Assembly (NCBI GenBank): GCA_046153505.1
Contig: JBJXDT010000086.1
Coordinates: 1 to 50,137, forward strand
Length of the DNA: 50,137 nucleotides
Source: JBJXDT01 sp046153505
GTDB lineage: Bacteria; Pseudomonadota; Gammaproteobacteria; Burkholderiales; Methylophilaceae
Direction: 5' to 3'
Both the position numbers and the translations under genes were made by a program. How positions within the stretch are numbered: the stretch's first letter is position 1; the number at the start of each line of letters is the position of its first letter. Shown one piece after another: positions 34,737 through 42,003 of the stretch. The notes under the pieces were generated by a model. The model was given only the letters and a program-made list of their open reading frames with translations, was not told the origin of the DNA and did not search any database.

Positions 34737-35005
34737 TCAATTTTATCGTTGTAGCTATATCAATTCCGCTAAGCGAAATTACTCCTATTTATTTAGATTT
34801 AACGCAACATTCCCTGATAAAAAGCTTGTGACCAAAATGTTATTTTTGCGTGAAGATTGCGCGAAACATTTTAGTTAAATTGCATACATTCACACTGAAA
34901 TTGAATTCTTTTTTAGAATTTTAAAATCATTGTGTCATAGCGCCTCCCGAATTTAATTAACTTCTAAAGGCAAACTTACATTTACCAAATGAAAAGGAAT
35001 GAAAT
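34737..35005 (+). promoter_or_regulatory. Upstream region of the accessory cluster with a possible ECF-type promoter
   Basis: These 269 bases contain no gene. GTGAC (34828-34832), 16 bases, and CGTGA (34849-34853) resemble an extracytoplasmic-function sigma promoter, and a similar pair lies before the second bufA. In Caulobacter, SigF (an ECF factor) controls genes of this kind with a GTAACC -35 element. No sigma or anti-sigma gene is in the window, and the leader would be 150 bases long, so this is tentative. Confidence 0.35.
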
Positions 35006-35311
35006 ATGAACAATTCAAAACGAGTTATCAATGCTGCTTTTGTAGGTTTAATCACTATAGGCGTTAGTGCTACAGCAACACTAGCGCACGCAGCAGACGG
35101 AGAAACTGAAAAATGCGCAGGCATTATTAAAGCTGGCAAAAACGATTGCGGCACAACAAAAGTAGGTTGCCACGGTTCAATTACTGTAGATAGCGATAAG
35201 GAAGCTTGGATAGAAGTGCCAAAAGGTACTTGTGAAAAGCTTGTTGGTGCTTATGTGACGGATAAGCCATGGAACGCGCCAGGCGGTTTGGCTGAGTACA
35301 AAAAGAAATAA
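35006..35311 (+). CDS. bufA1: Bufferin-like precursor peptide, DUF2282 family (copy 1)
   Basis: The 101-residue product has a Sec signal peptide (hydrophobic core about residues 9-24, likely cleavage after AHA at 29) and a mature domain with exactly four Cys at 37, 48, 55 and 76 in the DUF2282 pattern EKCAGIIKAGKNDCG, GCHG, PKGTC. In characterised systems, DUF2282-type precursors are modified on Cys by a BufB-BufC enzyme pair into heterocycles that bind copper in the periplasm. A good AAAAGGAAT ribosome binding site is present. It begins the cluster; the bufBC genes lie 3 kb downstream, unusually separated. A tail of about 20 residues after Cys76 is longer than in copy 2. Confidence 0.88.
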   Translation: MNNSKRVINAAFVGLITIGVSATATLAHAADGETEKCAGIIKAGKNDCGTTKVGCHGSITVDSDKEAWIEVPKGTCEKLVGAYVTDKPWNAPGGLAEYKKK

Positions 35312-35328
35312 CGCTTTAAGTTATTGAG

Positions 35329-35365
35329 TTGCGTGCGGTTAAGCTTTGGCTGAAAACGCACGCAA
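35329..35365 (+). repeat. Hairpin after bufA copy 1
   Basis: TTGCGTGCG and CGCACGCAA form a 9-bp GC-rich perfect stem with a 19-base loop in the spacer between bufA1 and the next gene. No T run follows, so it may protect the 3' end of a processed, abundant bufA message or reduce read-through. Confidence 0.55.
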
Positions 35366-35401
35366 TACTGCTTATGTTGGTTGTCCGTTAGGGAGAGTAA
35401 G

Positions 35402-36283
35402 ATGAAATTAAATAGATTAATCATGAGTGCCTGCTTTGCATTTTTATTGTTTGGTTTAAATGTGAATGCAGGACAGGTTGTGGATAAAAAAGTACTCACT
35501 CTAGAGGGCGCAAAAAAGGTAATTGCAGCAGCAGTAGCAGAGGCAAAACGGATTAAAGCGCCAGGTGGTGTGATAGCAGTGGTAGATGATGGCGGTAATA
35601 CGATGGCGCTAGAACGCTTAGATAATACGTTTGCGGCGGGTGCAAATATTTCAATTGGCAAAGCAAGAACAGCAGTGCTGTTTAAAAAACCGACCAAAGT
35701 CTTTGAAGATATTATTAAAAATGGCCGCACTGCCATGACTGCACTTCCAGATACATTTTTTACGCCCTTGCAAGGGGGTATTCCTATAATTGTAGATGGC
35801 CAAGTTGTGGGCGGCGTTGGCGTGTCTGGTGCAGCTAGTGCACAACAAGATGAAGAGCTTGCAATTGCTGGATCTAAAGCAATTGGTGCAAGCGGTGCGT
35901 TACCATTGCCTGCTGGGGATGTGACTTATTTAGATAGTAGCCGTGTTTCTGCCTCTTTTGCTAAAGGGGAACCCCTGCTTGAAACTGAGGATTACAAAGT
36001 GCACGCAAGCCGTCGTGAAAAGTCTGGATTGGTAGAAATACATGAATATGAAACTGATGTGGTTTACGTGTTAGAAGGTACAGCTACGTTGGTCACTGGT
36101 GGTAAGGTTATAGATCCAAAAGTCACTGCGCCAGGTGAGATACGTGCACCGAGCGTTGAAGGTGGTGATACACGTCAACTCGCAAAAGGGGATGTAGTGG
36201 TGATTCCGCAAGGACAGCCACACTGGTTTAAGCAAGTAAGCAACCCGTTTTTATATTTTGTAGTGAAGCCGATTTCCAAGTAA
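35402..36283 (+). CDS. Exported GlcG/HbpS-type protein fused to a cupin domain
   Basis: A 293-residue protein from ATG 35402, chosen because AGGGAGAG lies seven bases upstream; the frame remains open further upstream but without a better start. Residues 1-23 are a Sec signal peptide. Residues about 27-165 are a GlcG/HbpS (DUF336) domain: KVLTLEGAKKVIAAAVAEA, VAVVDDGG-like IAVVDDGGNTMALERLD, SIGKARTAVLFKKPTK and GGIPIIVDGQVVGGVGVSG. Residues about 195-293 are a cupin with EIHEYETDVVYVLEGTATLV and IPQGQPHWFKQV, including candidate metal-binding His, Glu and His. HbpS binds haem or iron and GlcG accompanies glycolate genes in other species; the role here is unknown. Confidence 0.85.
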   Translation: MKLNRLIMSACFAFLLFGLNVNAGQVVDKKVLTLEGAKKVIAAAVAEAKRIKAPGGVIAVVDDGGNTMALERLDNTFAAGANISIGKARTAVLFKKPTKVFEDIIKNGRTAMTALPDTFFTPLQGGIPIIVDGQVVGGVGVSGAASAQQDEELAIAGSKAIGASGALPLPAGDVTYLDSSRVSASFAKGEPLLETEDYKVHASRREKSGLVEIHEYETDVVYVLEGTATLVTGGKVIDPKVTAPGEIRAPSVEGGDTRQLAKGDVVVIPQGQPHWFKQVSNPFLYFVVKPISK

Positions 36284-36318
36284 ATCTGATCAATAAATTA
36301 TGCTATGAGGTTAGCAAT

Positions 36319-36816
36319 ATGAAACAGACCACTATAAAAATATTGATCAGTGTGTTGTTTGCGCTATGTGGGATCAGTGCACATGCTGAGTTGCCAGATA
36401 AAAAAGTACTCACGCTTGATGCTGCATTAAAAGTGGCAGCTGTAGCTGAGGCAGATGCATTGCGACGCCATGCAACAGTTGTGATTGTAGTCGTTGATGA
36501 CGCTGGCTTTCCGCTCATGTTGCATCGATTAGATGGAACGCAAGTTGCAAGTGTTCAAGTGGGGATAGATAAAGCACGTACCGCTGCGATATTCAGGAGG
36601 CCAAGTAAGGTGTTTGAGGATCAAATTAAAAATGGGCGCATTGCCGCACTTGCGTTGGCTGGCGCAACGCCATTGCAAGGTGGATTGCCTCTGGTTTATC
36701 AAGGCAAAGTTATTGGTGCGATTGGTGTTTCTGGTAACACGCCAGAAGAAGATGAAGATATTGCCAAAGCAGGTGTAGATAGTTTGATTACGGCAATTAG
36801 AGGAGCAGAAAAGTGA
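36319..36816 (+). CDS. Exported GlcG/HbpS family protein
   Basis: A 165-residue stand-alone paralogue of the upstream GlcG domain, with signal peptide (ILISVLFALCGISAHA, cleavage after HAE near 24) and the same motifs DKKVLTLDAALKVA, VIVVVDDAGFPLMLHRLDG, IDKARTAAIFRRPSK and GKVIGAIGVSG. Both copies share the stretch encoding DKKVLTL almost identically, suggesting tandem duplication. Its stop overlaps the next start by four bases (GTGA), so it is translationally coupled to the lactonase gene. Confidence 0.85.
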   Translation: MKQTTIKILISVLFALCGISAHAELPDKKVLTLDAALKVAAVAEADALRRHATVVIVVVDDAGFPLMLHRLDGTQVASVQVGIDKARTAAIFRRPSKVFEDQIKNGRIAALALAGATPLQGGLPLVYQGKVIGAIGVSGNTPEEDEDIAKAGVDSLITAIRGAEK

Positions 36817-38447
36817 ATCAACATAGCAAAATTTTATTAAGTAAGTTCATGACTTTATTAACAATATTTTCCACGAACATGTGTTTTGCAGAGGTGGAAA
36901 TATTAAATGATAAGCCGCTAGCCGCTATAGATTTAGCTACGCCAGCTGGCGTTGCTCAGGTTAAGGGACAATGGCGTTACAGCGATACCAAAATCATAGA
37001 AACCAGCTTTTTTGCCGCAGGTGCAGATGGTCAACCAGGTAGCCAACCAGTAAAAACTTATGATTATGAACCTAAGGCTGGTCGCAAAGATTTTGATGAC
37101 AAAGCATGGGAGGTGATTGATGCAACAACACTCAGCAAGCGTCGTACCAACGGCCATGTTGCGTTTAATTGGTATCGAATTAACATCACCGTGCCTGAAA
37201 AAGTGGGTGATTTAAATGCGACAGGTAACACTTTGGTATTTGAAACCTCAGCCGATGACTATGCTGAAATTTGGGTAGATGGTGAACTATCACGAGCGCA
37301 AGCACAATCTGGAGGCTCTGTGATTAAAGGTTGGAATGCGATAAATCGCTTAGTGGTTGGCCATAATGTAAAACCAGGGCAGCAAATTCAATTGGCAATA
37401 TTTGGTATAAATGGGCCTATTTCTGCATCGCCCACAAATTATATTTATTTGCATCATGCTAAGTTAGAATTTTACCCTGGCACGCCTACGCCTTATGCAG
37501 TTAGCCCGCAAGAGGTCAATGTGGATGTGTTACGTAGTAACCCTGCCATTGATAATATTGTGCCACTTAACCCAAAATTATTTAAATTGGCGGAAGGTTT
37601 TCAGTTTACCGAAGGCCCAATTTGGTTGAAATCAGACGGAGGGAAATTATTGTTTTCTGATCCGAATGCCAATACGATTTATCAATACTCAGCAGACAAC
37701 AAACTGACAGTATTTAAAACGCCAAGCGGATATTCGGGTAGCGATATTACTGAATATAAACAGCCAGGATCGAACGGCATTACCTTGGATAAACAAGGAC
37801 GTATCACCATAGACCAGCATGGCAACCGCCGCGTGATTCGTCTTGAGGCGGATGGTAGTGAAACAATTATGGCTGATAAGTTTGATGGCAAGCGCTTTAA
37901 TAGCCCCAATGATTTGGTGTATAAATCAGATGGTGCACTCTATGTAACAGACCCACCATTTGGTTTGCCAAAATTTAATGATGACCCACGAAAAGAGTTG
38001 GCTTATAGCGGTGTTTATCGTGTCAAAGATGGCAAGGTTCAATTGTTAACCAAAGAATTATCAGGCCCCAATGGCATAGCATTTTCGCCGGATGAAAAAT
38101 ATCTGTACATAGGTAATTGGGATGATAAAAATAAAGTGGTAATGCGCTACCCTGTTAGAGCAGATGGCACATTAGATAAAGGCACTGTATTTTTTGACAT
38201 GACGAGCGCTAAAGGAGAAGATGCGATTGATGGTATTAAAGTAGATATGCAGGGTAATTTATATGTTTCTGGTCCAGGTGGTTTGTGGATTATTTCGGCG
38301 CAAGGTAAGAATTTGGGTATGATAATTGGCCCGAAACACCCACACAATATGGCTTGGGGCGATGCAGATGGTAAAACACTTTATTTAGCTGCACAAAGTG
38401 GATTGTATAAAATTAAGTTAAATATCGCAGGTATTCGTCCGCAATAG
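36813..38447 (+). CDS. Exported SMP-30/gluconolactonase/LRE-like protein with N-terminal beta domain
   Basis: The 544-residue protein starts with GTG at 36813, preceded by AGGAG. A signal peptide covers about residues 1-27. Residues about 35-225 form a beta-sandwich domain resembling carbohydrate-binding jelly rolls (FNWYRINITVPEKV, LVFETSADDYAEIWVDGEL). Residues about 250-544 are the six-bladed SMP-30 propeller with metal-ligand motifs: FTEGPIW (Glu about 267), NSPNDLVY (Asn) and GPNGIAFSPDEKYLY (Asp). The family hydrolyses sugar lactones such as gluconolactone. Periplasmic location next to GlcG proteins fits processing of oxidised sugars, but the substrate is unproven. Confidence 0.85.
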   Translation: MNQHSKILLSKFMTLLTIFSTNMCFAEVEILNDKPLAAIDLATPAGVAQVKGQWRYSDTKIIETSFFAAGADGQPGSQPVKTYDYEPKAGRKDFDDKAWEVIDATTLSKRRTNGHVAFNWYRINITVPEKVGDLNATGNTLVFETSADDYAEIWVDGELSRAQAQSGGSVIKGWNAINRLVVGHNVKPGQQIQLAIFGINGPISASPTNYIYLHHAKLEFYPGTPTPYAVSPQEVNVDVLRSNPAIDNIVPLNPKLFKLAEGFQFTEGPIWLKSDGGKLLFSDPNANTIYQYSADNKLTVFKTPSGYSGSDITEYKQPGSNGITLDKQGRITIDQHGNRRVIRLEADGSETIMADKFDGKRFNSPNDLVYKSDGALYVTDPPFGLPKFNDDPRKELAYSGVYRVKDGKVQLLTKELSGPNGIAFSPDEKYLYIGNWDDKNKVVMRYPVRADGTLDKGTVFFDMTSAKGEDAIDGIKVDMQGNLYVSGPGGLWIISAQGKNLGMIIGPKHPHNMAWGDADGKTLYLAAQSGLYKIKLNIAGIRPQ

Positions 38448-38458
38448 TAAAAGTAAAC

Positions 38459-39310
38459 ATGATGACTCATTCGAACTTAGCTACTGTAATGCCTTGTAAT
38501 GTTGGTATTGGCTTACGCGCCCCGCATTATCGCGAAATATTAGAAACGTTACCAGATATCGGTTGGTTAGAAGTACATAGCGAAAACTACTTTGGCGCAG
38601 GTGGTCAACCATTGTATTTTTTAGAGCGTATTGCAGCGCACTATCCGCTTTCATTTCACGGCGTGGGTTTGTCCTTAGGGAGTGTAAACCCGCTTAACTT
38701 TGAGCATTTAGTTAAGTTAAAAAAGTTAATCGACCGTTTTCAGCCACGCTTGGTTTCAGAGCATTTGTGCTGGGGTGCAATAGGTGACAGGCACTTAAAT
38801 GACTTATTACCCATGCCTTACGTTGAAGAAGCGCTGACCCATATCTCAAATCGCATCCAACAAACGCAAGATGTTTTAGGCAGGCGCATTTTAATTGAGA
38901 ATGTATCTAGTTATTTACAGTTTACTGATTCAAATATTCCAGAATGGGAGTTTGTTGCTGAGCTGGTTCGTTTGGCAGGTTGCGGACTGCTGCTGGATGT
39001 AAATAATATTTACGTAAACTCAGTTAATCATGGATTTGATCCCATTCGCTATTTAGATGCTATTCCAAAAGGTGCTGTGGAAGAGATTCATTTAGCAGGT
39101 TTTGATAGCAATGGTGAATGCTTAATTGACACGCATGGTAAATCAGTATCTGAGCCAGTCTGGGCACTATATCAACAAGCCATTCAACGATTTGGCAACC
39201 AACCAACCCTTATTGAGTGGGATACCGATATACCGCCACTGGCAACCTTGTTGGGAGAGGCCGCTCATGCAAACGCATTGCTAACAGGTAATATGGCGGT
39301 ACGTGCATGA
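38459..39310 (+). CDS. bufB: BufB-like multinuclear iron-dependent oxidative enzyme (MNIO, DUF692)
   Basis: MNIO enzymes use two or three iron ions and oxygen to modify Cys or other residues of ribosomal peptides. The 283-residue TIM barrel shows the family metal and core motifs in order: HGVGLSLGS (His67), SEHLCWG (Glu101/His102), IENVSSYL (Glu147), LLLDVNNIYVNS (Asp180, Asn183), EEIHLAGF (His211), DTHGKSVSEPVW (Asp224, His226) and LIEWDTDIP (Glu253). All key positions look intact, so the enzyme is probably active. It starts 11 bases after the lactonase gene and overlaps bufC by four bases. Substrates should be the two DUF2282 peptides. Confidence 0.93.
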   Translation: MMTHSNLATVMPCNVGIGLRAPHYREILETLPDIGWLEVHSENYFGAGGQPLYFLERIAAHYPLSFHGVGLSLGSVNPLNFEHLVKLKKLIDRFQPRLVSEHLCWGAIGDRHLNDLLPMPYVEEALTHISNRIQQTQDVLGRRILIENVSSYLQFTDSNIPEWEFVAELVRLAGCGLLLDVNNIYVNSVNHGFDPIRYLDAIPKGAVEEIHLAGFDSNGECLIDTHGKSVSEPVWALYQQAIQRFGNQPTLIEWDTDIPPLATLLGEAAHANALLTGNMAVRA

Positions 39311-40092
39311 TGTCGTTATTAGAAATTCAAAGTCAATTTGCGGCTGATTTAATCAGTGCCGAAGCAAAAGGTGACTATGGCTACATTCGCCATGATGGCA
39401 TAGACGAAGCAAGTAGGTTAGAGATTTATCGGCACAATGTGTTTCACAATTATCGGGAAGCTTTGCGCGCGACGTACCCAGTAGTGGCTCGATTAGTTGG
39501 AGAACAGTTTTTTAAATTCGCTGCAGACCAATATATACGGGCTTATCCTTCAAAGAGTGGTGACCTTAATTCTTATGGAGCAGATTTTGTTCAATTTCTA
39601 GAAACATTTTCGCAAGCACAATCACTCCCATATTTGGCTGATGTTGCTAGATTAGAGTGGCTAGTAGAAGAAGTATTTCATGCTGCAGAGCATGCCCCAT
39701 TAGATATCGCAACTTTTACAAGAGTGGCACCAGACCAATATGGCGACCTGAAGTTTCAATTACACCCCGCTTGCAGACTTATCAAATCAAAGTTTCCACT
39801 CGCCAAAATATGGCAGGTGAACCAGCCCGATTGGAATGATGTGGTTGGTGTTGACCTTGACATTAGCGCTGGTGGTGAGGCGCTCCTGGTTTACAGAGAG
39901 CAATTTATGGTTGCTATGCGCCAACTTAGCTTAGGCGAATACACCATGTTAAGCACGCTGGCAGAGGATATTTGCTTTGCAGGAGCATATGAATCAGCTG
40001 TCAACGTTCAAGCAGATTTTGATGTGGCTGAATTTTTAAGAACACAACTTGCTAACGCAACCTTAGTCAGTTTTTTTGTTGAAGTTAGTTAG
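39307..40092 (+). CDS. bufC: BufC-like DUF2063 partner protein
   Basis: DUF2063 proteins are the usual partner of DUF692 enzymes; they recruit or bind the precursor peptide. The 261 residues include the N-terminal DUF2063 pattern IYRHNVFHNYREALRATYPVV and ADQYIRAYPSKSGDLNSYG, then a more variable C-terminal part with two-strand segments. The start ATG overlaps the bufB stop (ATGA). A 219-base gap without a gene follows before the second bufA; it carries a possible ECF-type promoter. Confidence 0.9.
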   Translation: MMSLLEIQSQFAADLISAEAKGDYGYIRHDGIDEASRLEIYRHNVFHNYREALRATYPVVARLVGEQFFKFAADQYIRAYPSKSGDLNSYGADFVQFLETFSQAQSLPYLADVARLEWLVEEVFHAAEHAPLDIATFTRVAPDQYGDLKFQLHPACRLIKSKFPLAKIWQVNQPDWNDVVGVDLDISAGGEALLVYREQFMVAMRQLSLGEYTMLSTLAEDICFAGAYESAVNVQADFDVAEFLRTQLANATLVSFFVEVS

Positions 40093-40225
40093 CAAAGCTG
40101 TATTCAAAATAATATTTTATATATATAACAATCACTTAGTGCAAAATTGGCACATCTTGTATTTCCATTCTTTTAAATAATCATAAAAAAGTGTTATTGA
40201 AGTTTTAGCTTTTTGTGATTATTTC

Positions 40226-40253
40226 GTGACTTTTCAACATCAAACTAGCGTCA
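40226..40253 (+). promoter_or_regulatory. Possible ECF-type promoter before bufA copy 2
   Basis: GTGAC (40226-40230), 18 bases, then CGTCA (40249-40253) resembles the pair upstream of bufA1 (16-base spacing), and the leader would be about 50 bases. Just downstream GTTAA-TAG-TTAAC (40262-40274) is a short dyad that could bind a regulator. Confidence 0.35.
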
Positions 40254-40311
40254 CCAGATTAGTTAATAGTTAACTGGATTTTTAGTAACGTTTAAACAAA
40301 GGACAGACACC

Positions 40312-40599
40312 ATGAAACATTCAGATAAAGTAATTCGTAGCGCATTTTTAGGCTTAGTAGCCGTTGGTCTAGTTGGTACTGCACAAGCAGCCGACAAACC
40401 TGAAACAGAAAAATGCTCTGGTATTGTAAAAGCGGGCAAAAACGATTGTGGCACTAGCAAAACTTCTTGCGCAGGCGCAATTAAAACTGATCGCGATGCA
40501 GAAGCATGGATTTTATTGCCTAAAGGTACATGTGACCGTATTGCAGGTGGACAAGTGACCATCTCAAAAAATGCAGTAAAAGGTGGCGCTAATAACTAG
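40312..40599 (+). CDS. bufA2: Bufferin-like precursor peptide, DUF2282 family (copy 2)
   Basis: A 95-residue exported peptide with signal peptide (core about residues 9-22, cleavage after AQA at 26). The four Cys at 35, 46, 53 and 74 have spacings of 11, 7 and 21, identical to copy 1 (37, 48, 55, 76). Shared motifs are TEKCSGIVKAGKNDCG, SCAG and PKGTC. It differs mainly in the tail, which is shorter and ends Gly-Asn-Asn. A strong AAAGGA ribosome binding site precedes it. It lies directly downstream of bufBC, the canonical neighbourhood, and upstream of doxX. Confidence 0.9.
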   Translation: MKHSDKVIRSAFLGLVAVGLVGTAQAADKPETEKCSGIVKAGKNDCGTSKTSCAGAIKTDRDAEAWILLPKGTCDRIAGGQVTISKNAVKGGANN

Positions 40600-40611
40600 T
40601 CACATTTTTAT

Positions 40612-40650
40612 TTAGGCACTTAACTCAAGTCGATTGGGTTAGGTGTCTAA
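40612..40650 (+). repeat. Long hairpin between bufA2 and doxX
   Basis: Arms 40612-40628 and 40634-40650 pair over 17 positions, three of them G-U, around a five-base loop. No T run follows. As after bufA1, the hairpin immediately follows the precursor gene, suggesting stabilisation of its message relative to downstream genes. Confidence 0.65.
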
Positions 40651-40687
40651 GCTTGCAAAAGTAATCCGTATTTAAGAGGAGCTGGTT

Positions 40688-41182
40688 ATGGCAATGAATA
40701 ACAATATGAATATGTACAGCATGTCGTTGATTGATAAGCTGGTGAATCTCGCACAGAAGATAGTAGAAAAATTGTGCTTGTTAAGTCCAATAGTGGATTT
40801 AGTGGTAAGACTTTGGGTAGCTAACGTTTTTATTACTTCAGGCCTGACAAAAATTTCTAATTGGGATTTAACACTTTCTTTGTTTGAAAGTGAATATCAC
40901 GTCGCATTTTTGCCGCCAGCATTTGCAGCTTATTTAGGCACAGCAGCTGAGTTAGGATTGCCTATCTTATTGCTAGTAGGCTTCTGCTCACGTTTTGCGG
41001 CCATCGCCCTATTTATTTTTAATATTGTTGCGGTTGTTTCATATCCAGATTTATCTGAACTAGGCTTAAAAGATCACCAAGTATGGGGCTTGCTCATGCT
41101 AGTGACGGTTGTTCATGGCCCAGGAAAACTATCTATCGATCATTTTCTAAAAAAATACTTCTTTAAAAATGGGATTAAATAA
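40688..41182 (+). CDS. DoxX family membrane protein
   Basis: A 164-residue inner-membrane protein with four spans and the DoxX motifs VVRLWVANVFITSGLTKISNW, LGTAAELGLPILLLVG and LKDHQVWGLLMLV. DoxX proteins are frequent companions of DUF692/DUF2063/DUF2282 clusters, where a role in redox or maturation is suspected but not settled. AAGAGGAG lies seven bases before the ATG. Its stop overlaps the next start by one base, beginning a five-gene translationally coupled run. Confidence 0.88.
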   Translation: MAMNNNMNMYSMSLIDKLVNLAQKIVEKLCLLSPIVDLVVRLWVANVFITSGLTKISNWDLTLSLFESEYHVAFLPPAFAAYLGTAAELGLPILLLVGFCSRFAAIALFIFNIVAVVSYPDLSELGLKDHQVWGLLMLVTVVHGPGKLSIDHFLKKYFFKNGIK

Positions 41183-42003
41183 TGACTAGTGCTACAAAAT
41201 CGTCTATCCGTTTAGACGGTCAACGCGCTTTAGTTACCGGCGCCAGTTCAGGTATTGGTGAAGGTATAGCTCGAGGGTTAGCAGAAGCAGGGGCATCTGT
41301 AATTGTTAACTATGTTAGTGACGATGGGCAGGCACAGGCTATTGTTGCAGACATCAAAAAGTCTGGAGGCAAGGCAATTGCCATTAAAGCCGATGTCAGC
41401 AAAGAAGATCAAGTGCAAGCCATGTTTAAACAGACTTGTGAGGCGCTTGGCAGTATTGATATATTAATTAATAACGCAGGTTTACAAAAAGACGCCGCAT
41501 TGCACGAAATGACTTTGGCGCAATGGCAATGGGTGATTGACGTGAATTTAACCGGCCAGTTTTTGTGTGCACGTGAAGCGGTGCGCGAGTTTTTGCGTCG
41601 TGGTGTGGTGCCAGAACTTTCTAGCGCGGCGGGAAAAATTATTTGCGTATCTTCAGTGCATGACATTATTCCTTGGGCTGGACATGCCAACTACGCGGCA
41701 AGCAAGGGCGGCGTGGCAATGCTGATGAAAACCATGGCGCAAGAGTTGGCGAGTAAAAAAATTCGCGTTAATTCTATTTCGCCTGGCGCTATTAAAACAC
41801 CTATAAATACATCGGCATGGAACACACCAGATGCAGAAGCAGAGTTGCTAAAGCTAATTCCGTACTACCGTGTGGGAGAAACAAGCGACATTGCACGCGC
41901 TGCAGTGTGGATGGCTTCAGATCAATCAGATTATGTGACAGGTGCTACCTTGTATGTAGATGGCGGTATGACGCTCTACCCTGAGTTTAGAGAGGGCGGC
42001 TAA
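41182..42003 (+). CDS. SDR family oxidoreductase, glucose 1-dehydrogenase-like
   Basis: A 273-residue classical short-chain dehydrogenase. The cofactor motif TGASSGIGEG is at residues 19-28, NNAG at 97-100, and the catalytic Ser157/158, Tyr171 and Lys175 (YAASKGG) are present; it ends YVTGATLYVDGGM. The sequence resembles bacterial glucose 1-dehydrogenases, which oxidise glucose to gluconolactone, but SDR substrate specificity cannot be read from motifs alone. No signal peptide, so cytoplasmic. Coupled to doxX and to the VOC gene by one-base overlaps. Confidence 0.88.
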   Translation: MTSATKSSIRLDGQRALVTGASSGIGEGIARGLAEAGASVIVNYVSDDGQAQAIVADIKKSGGKAIAIKADVSKEDQVQAMFKQTCEALGSIDILINNAGLQKDAALHEMTLAQWQWVIDVNLTGQFLCAREAVREFLRRGVVPELSSAAGKIICVSSVHDIIPWAGHANYAASKGGVAMLMKTMAQELASKKIRVNSISPGAIKTPINTSAWNTPDAEAELLKLIPYYRVGETSDIARAAVWMASDQSDYVTGATLYVDGGMTLYPEFREGG

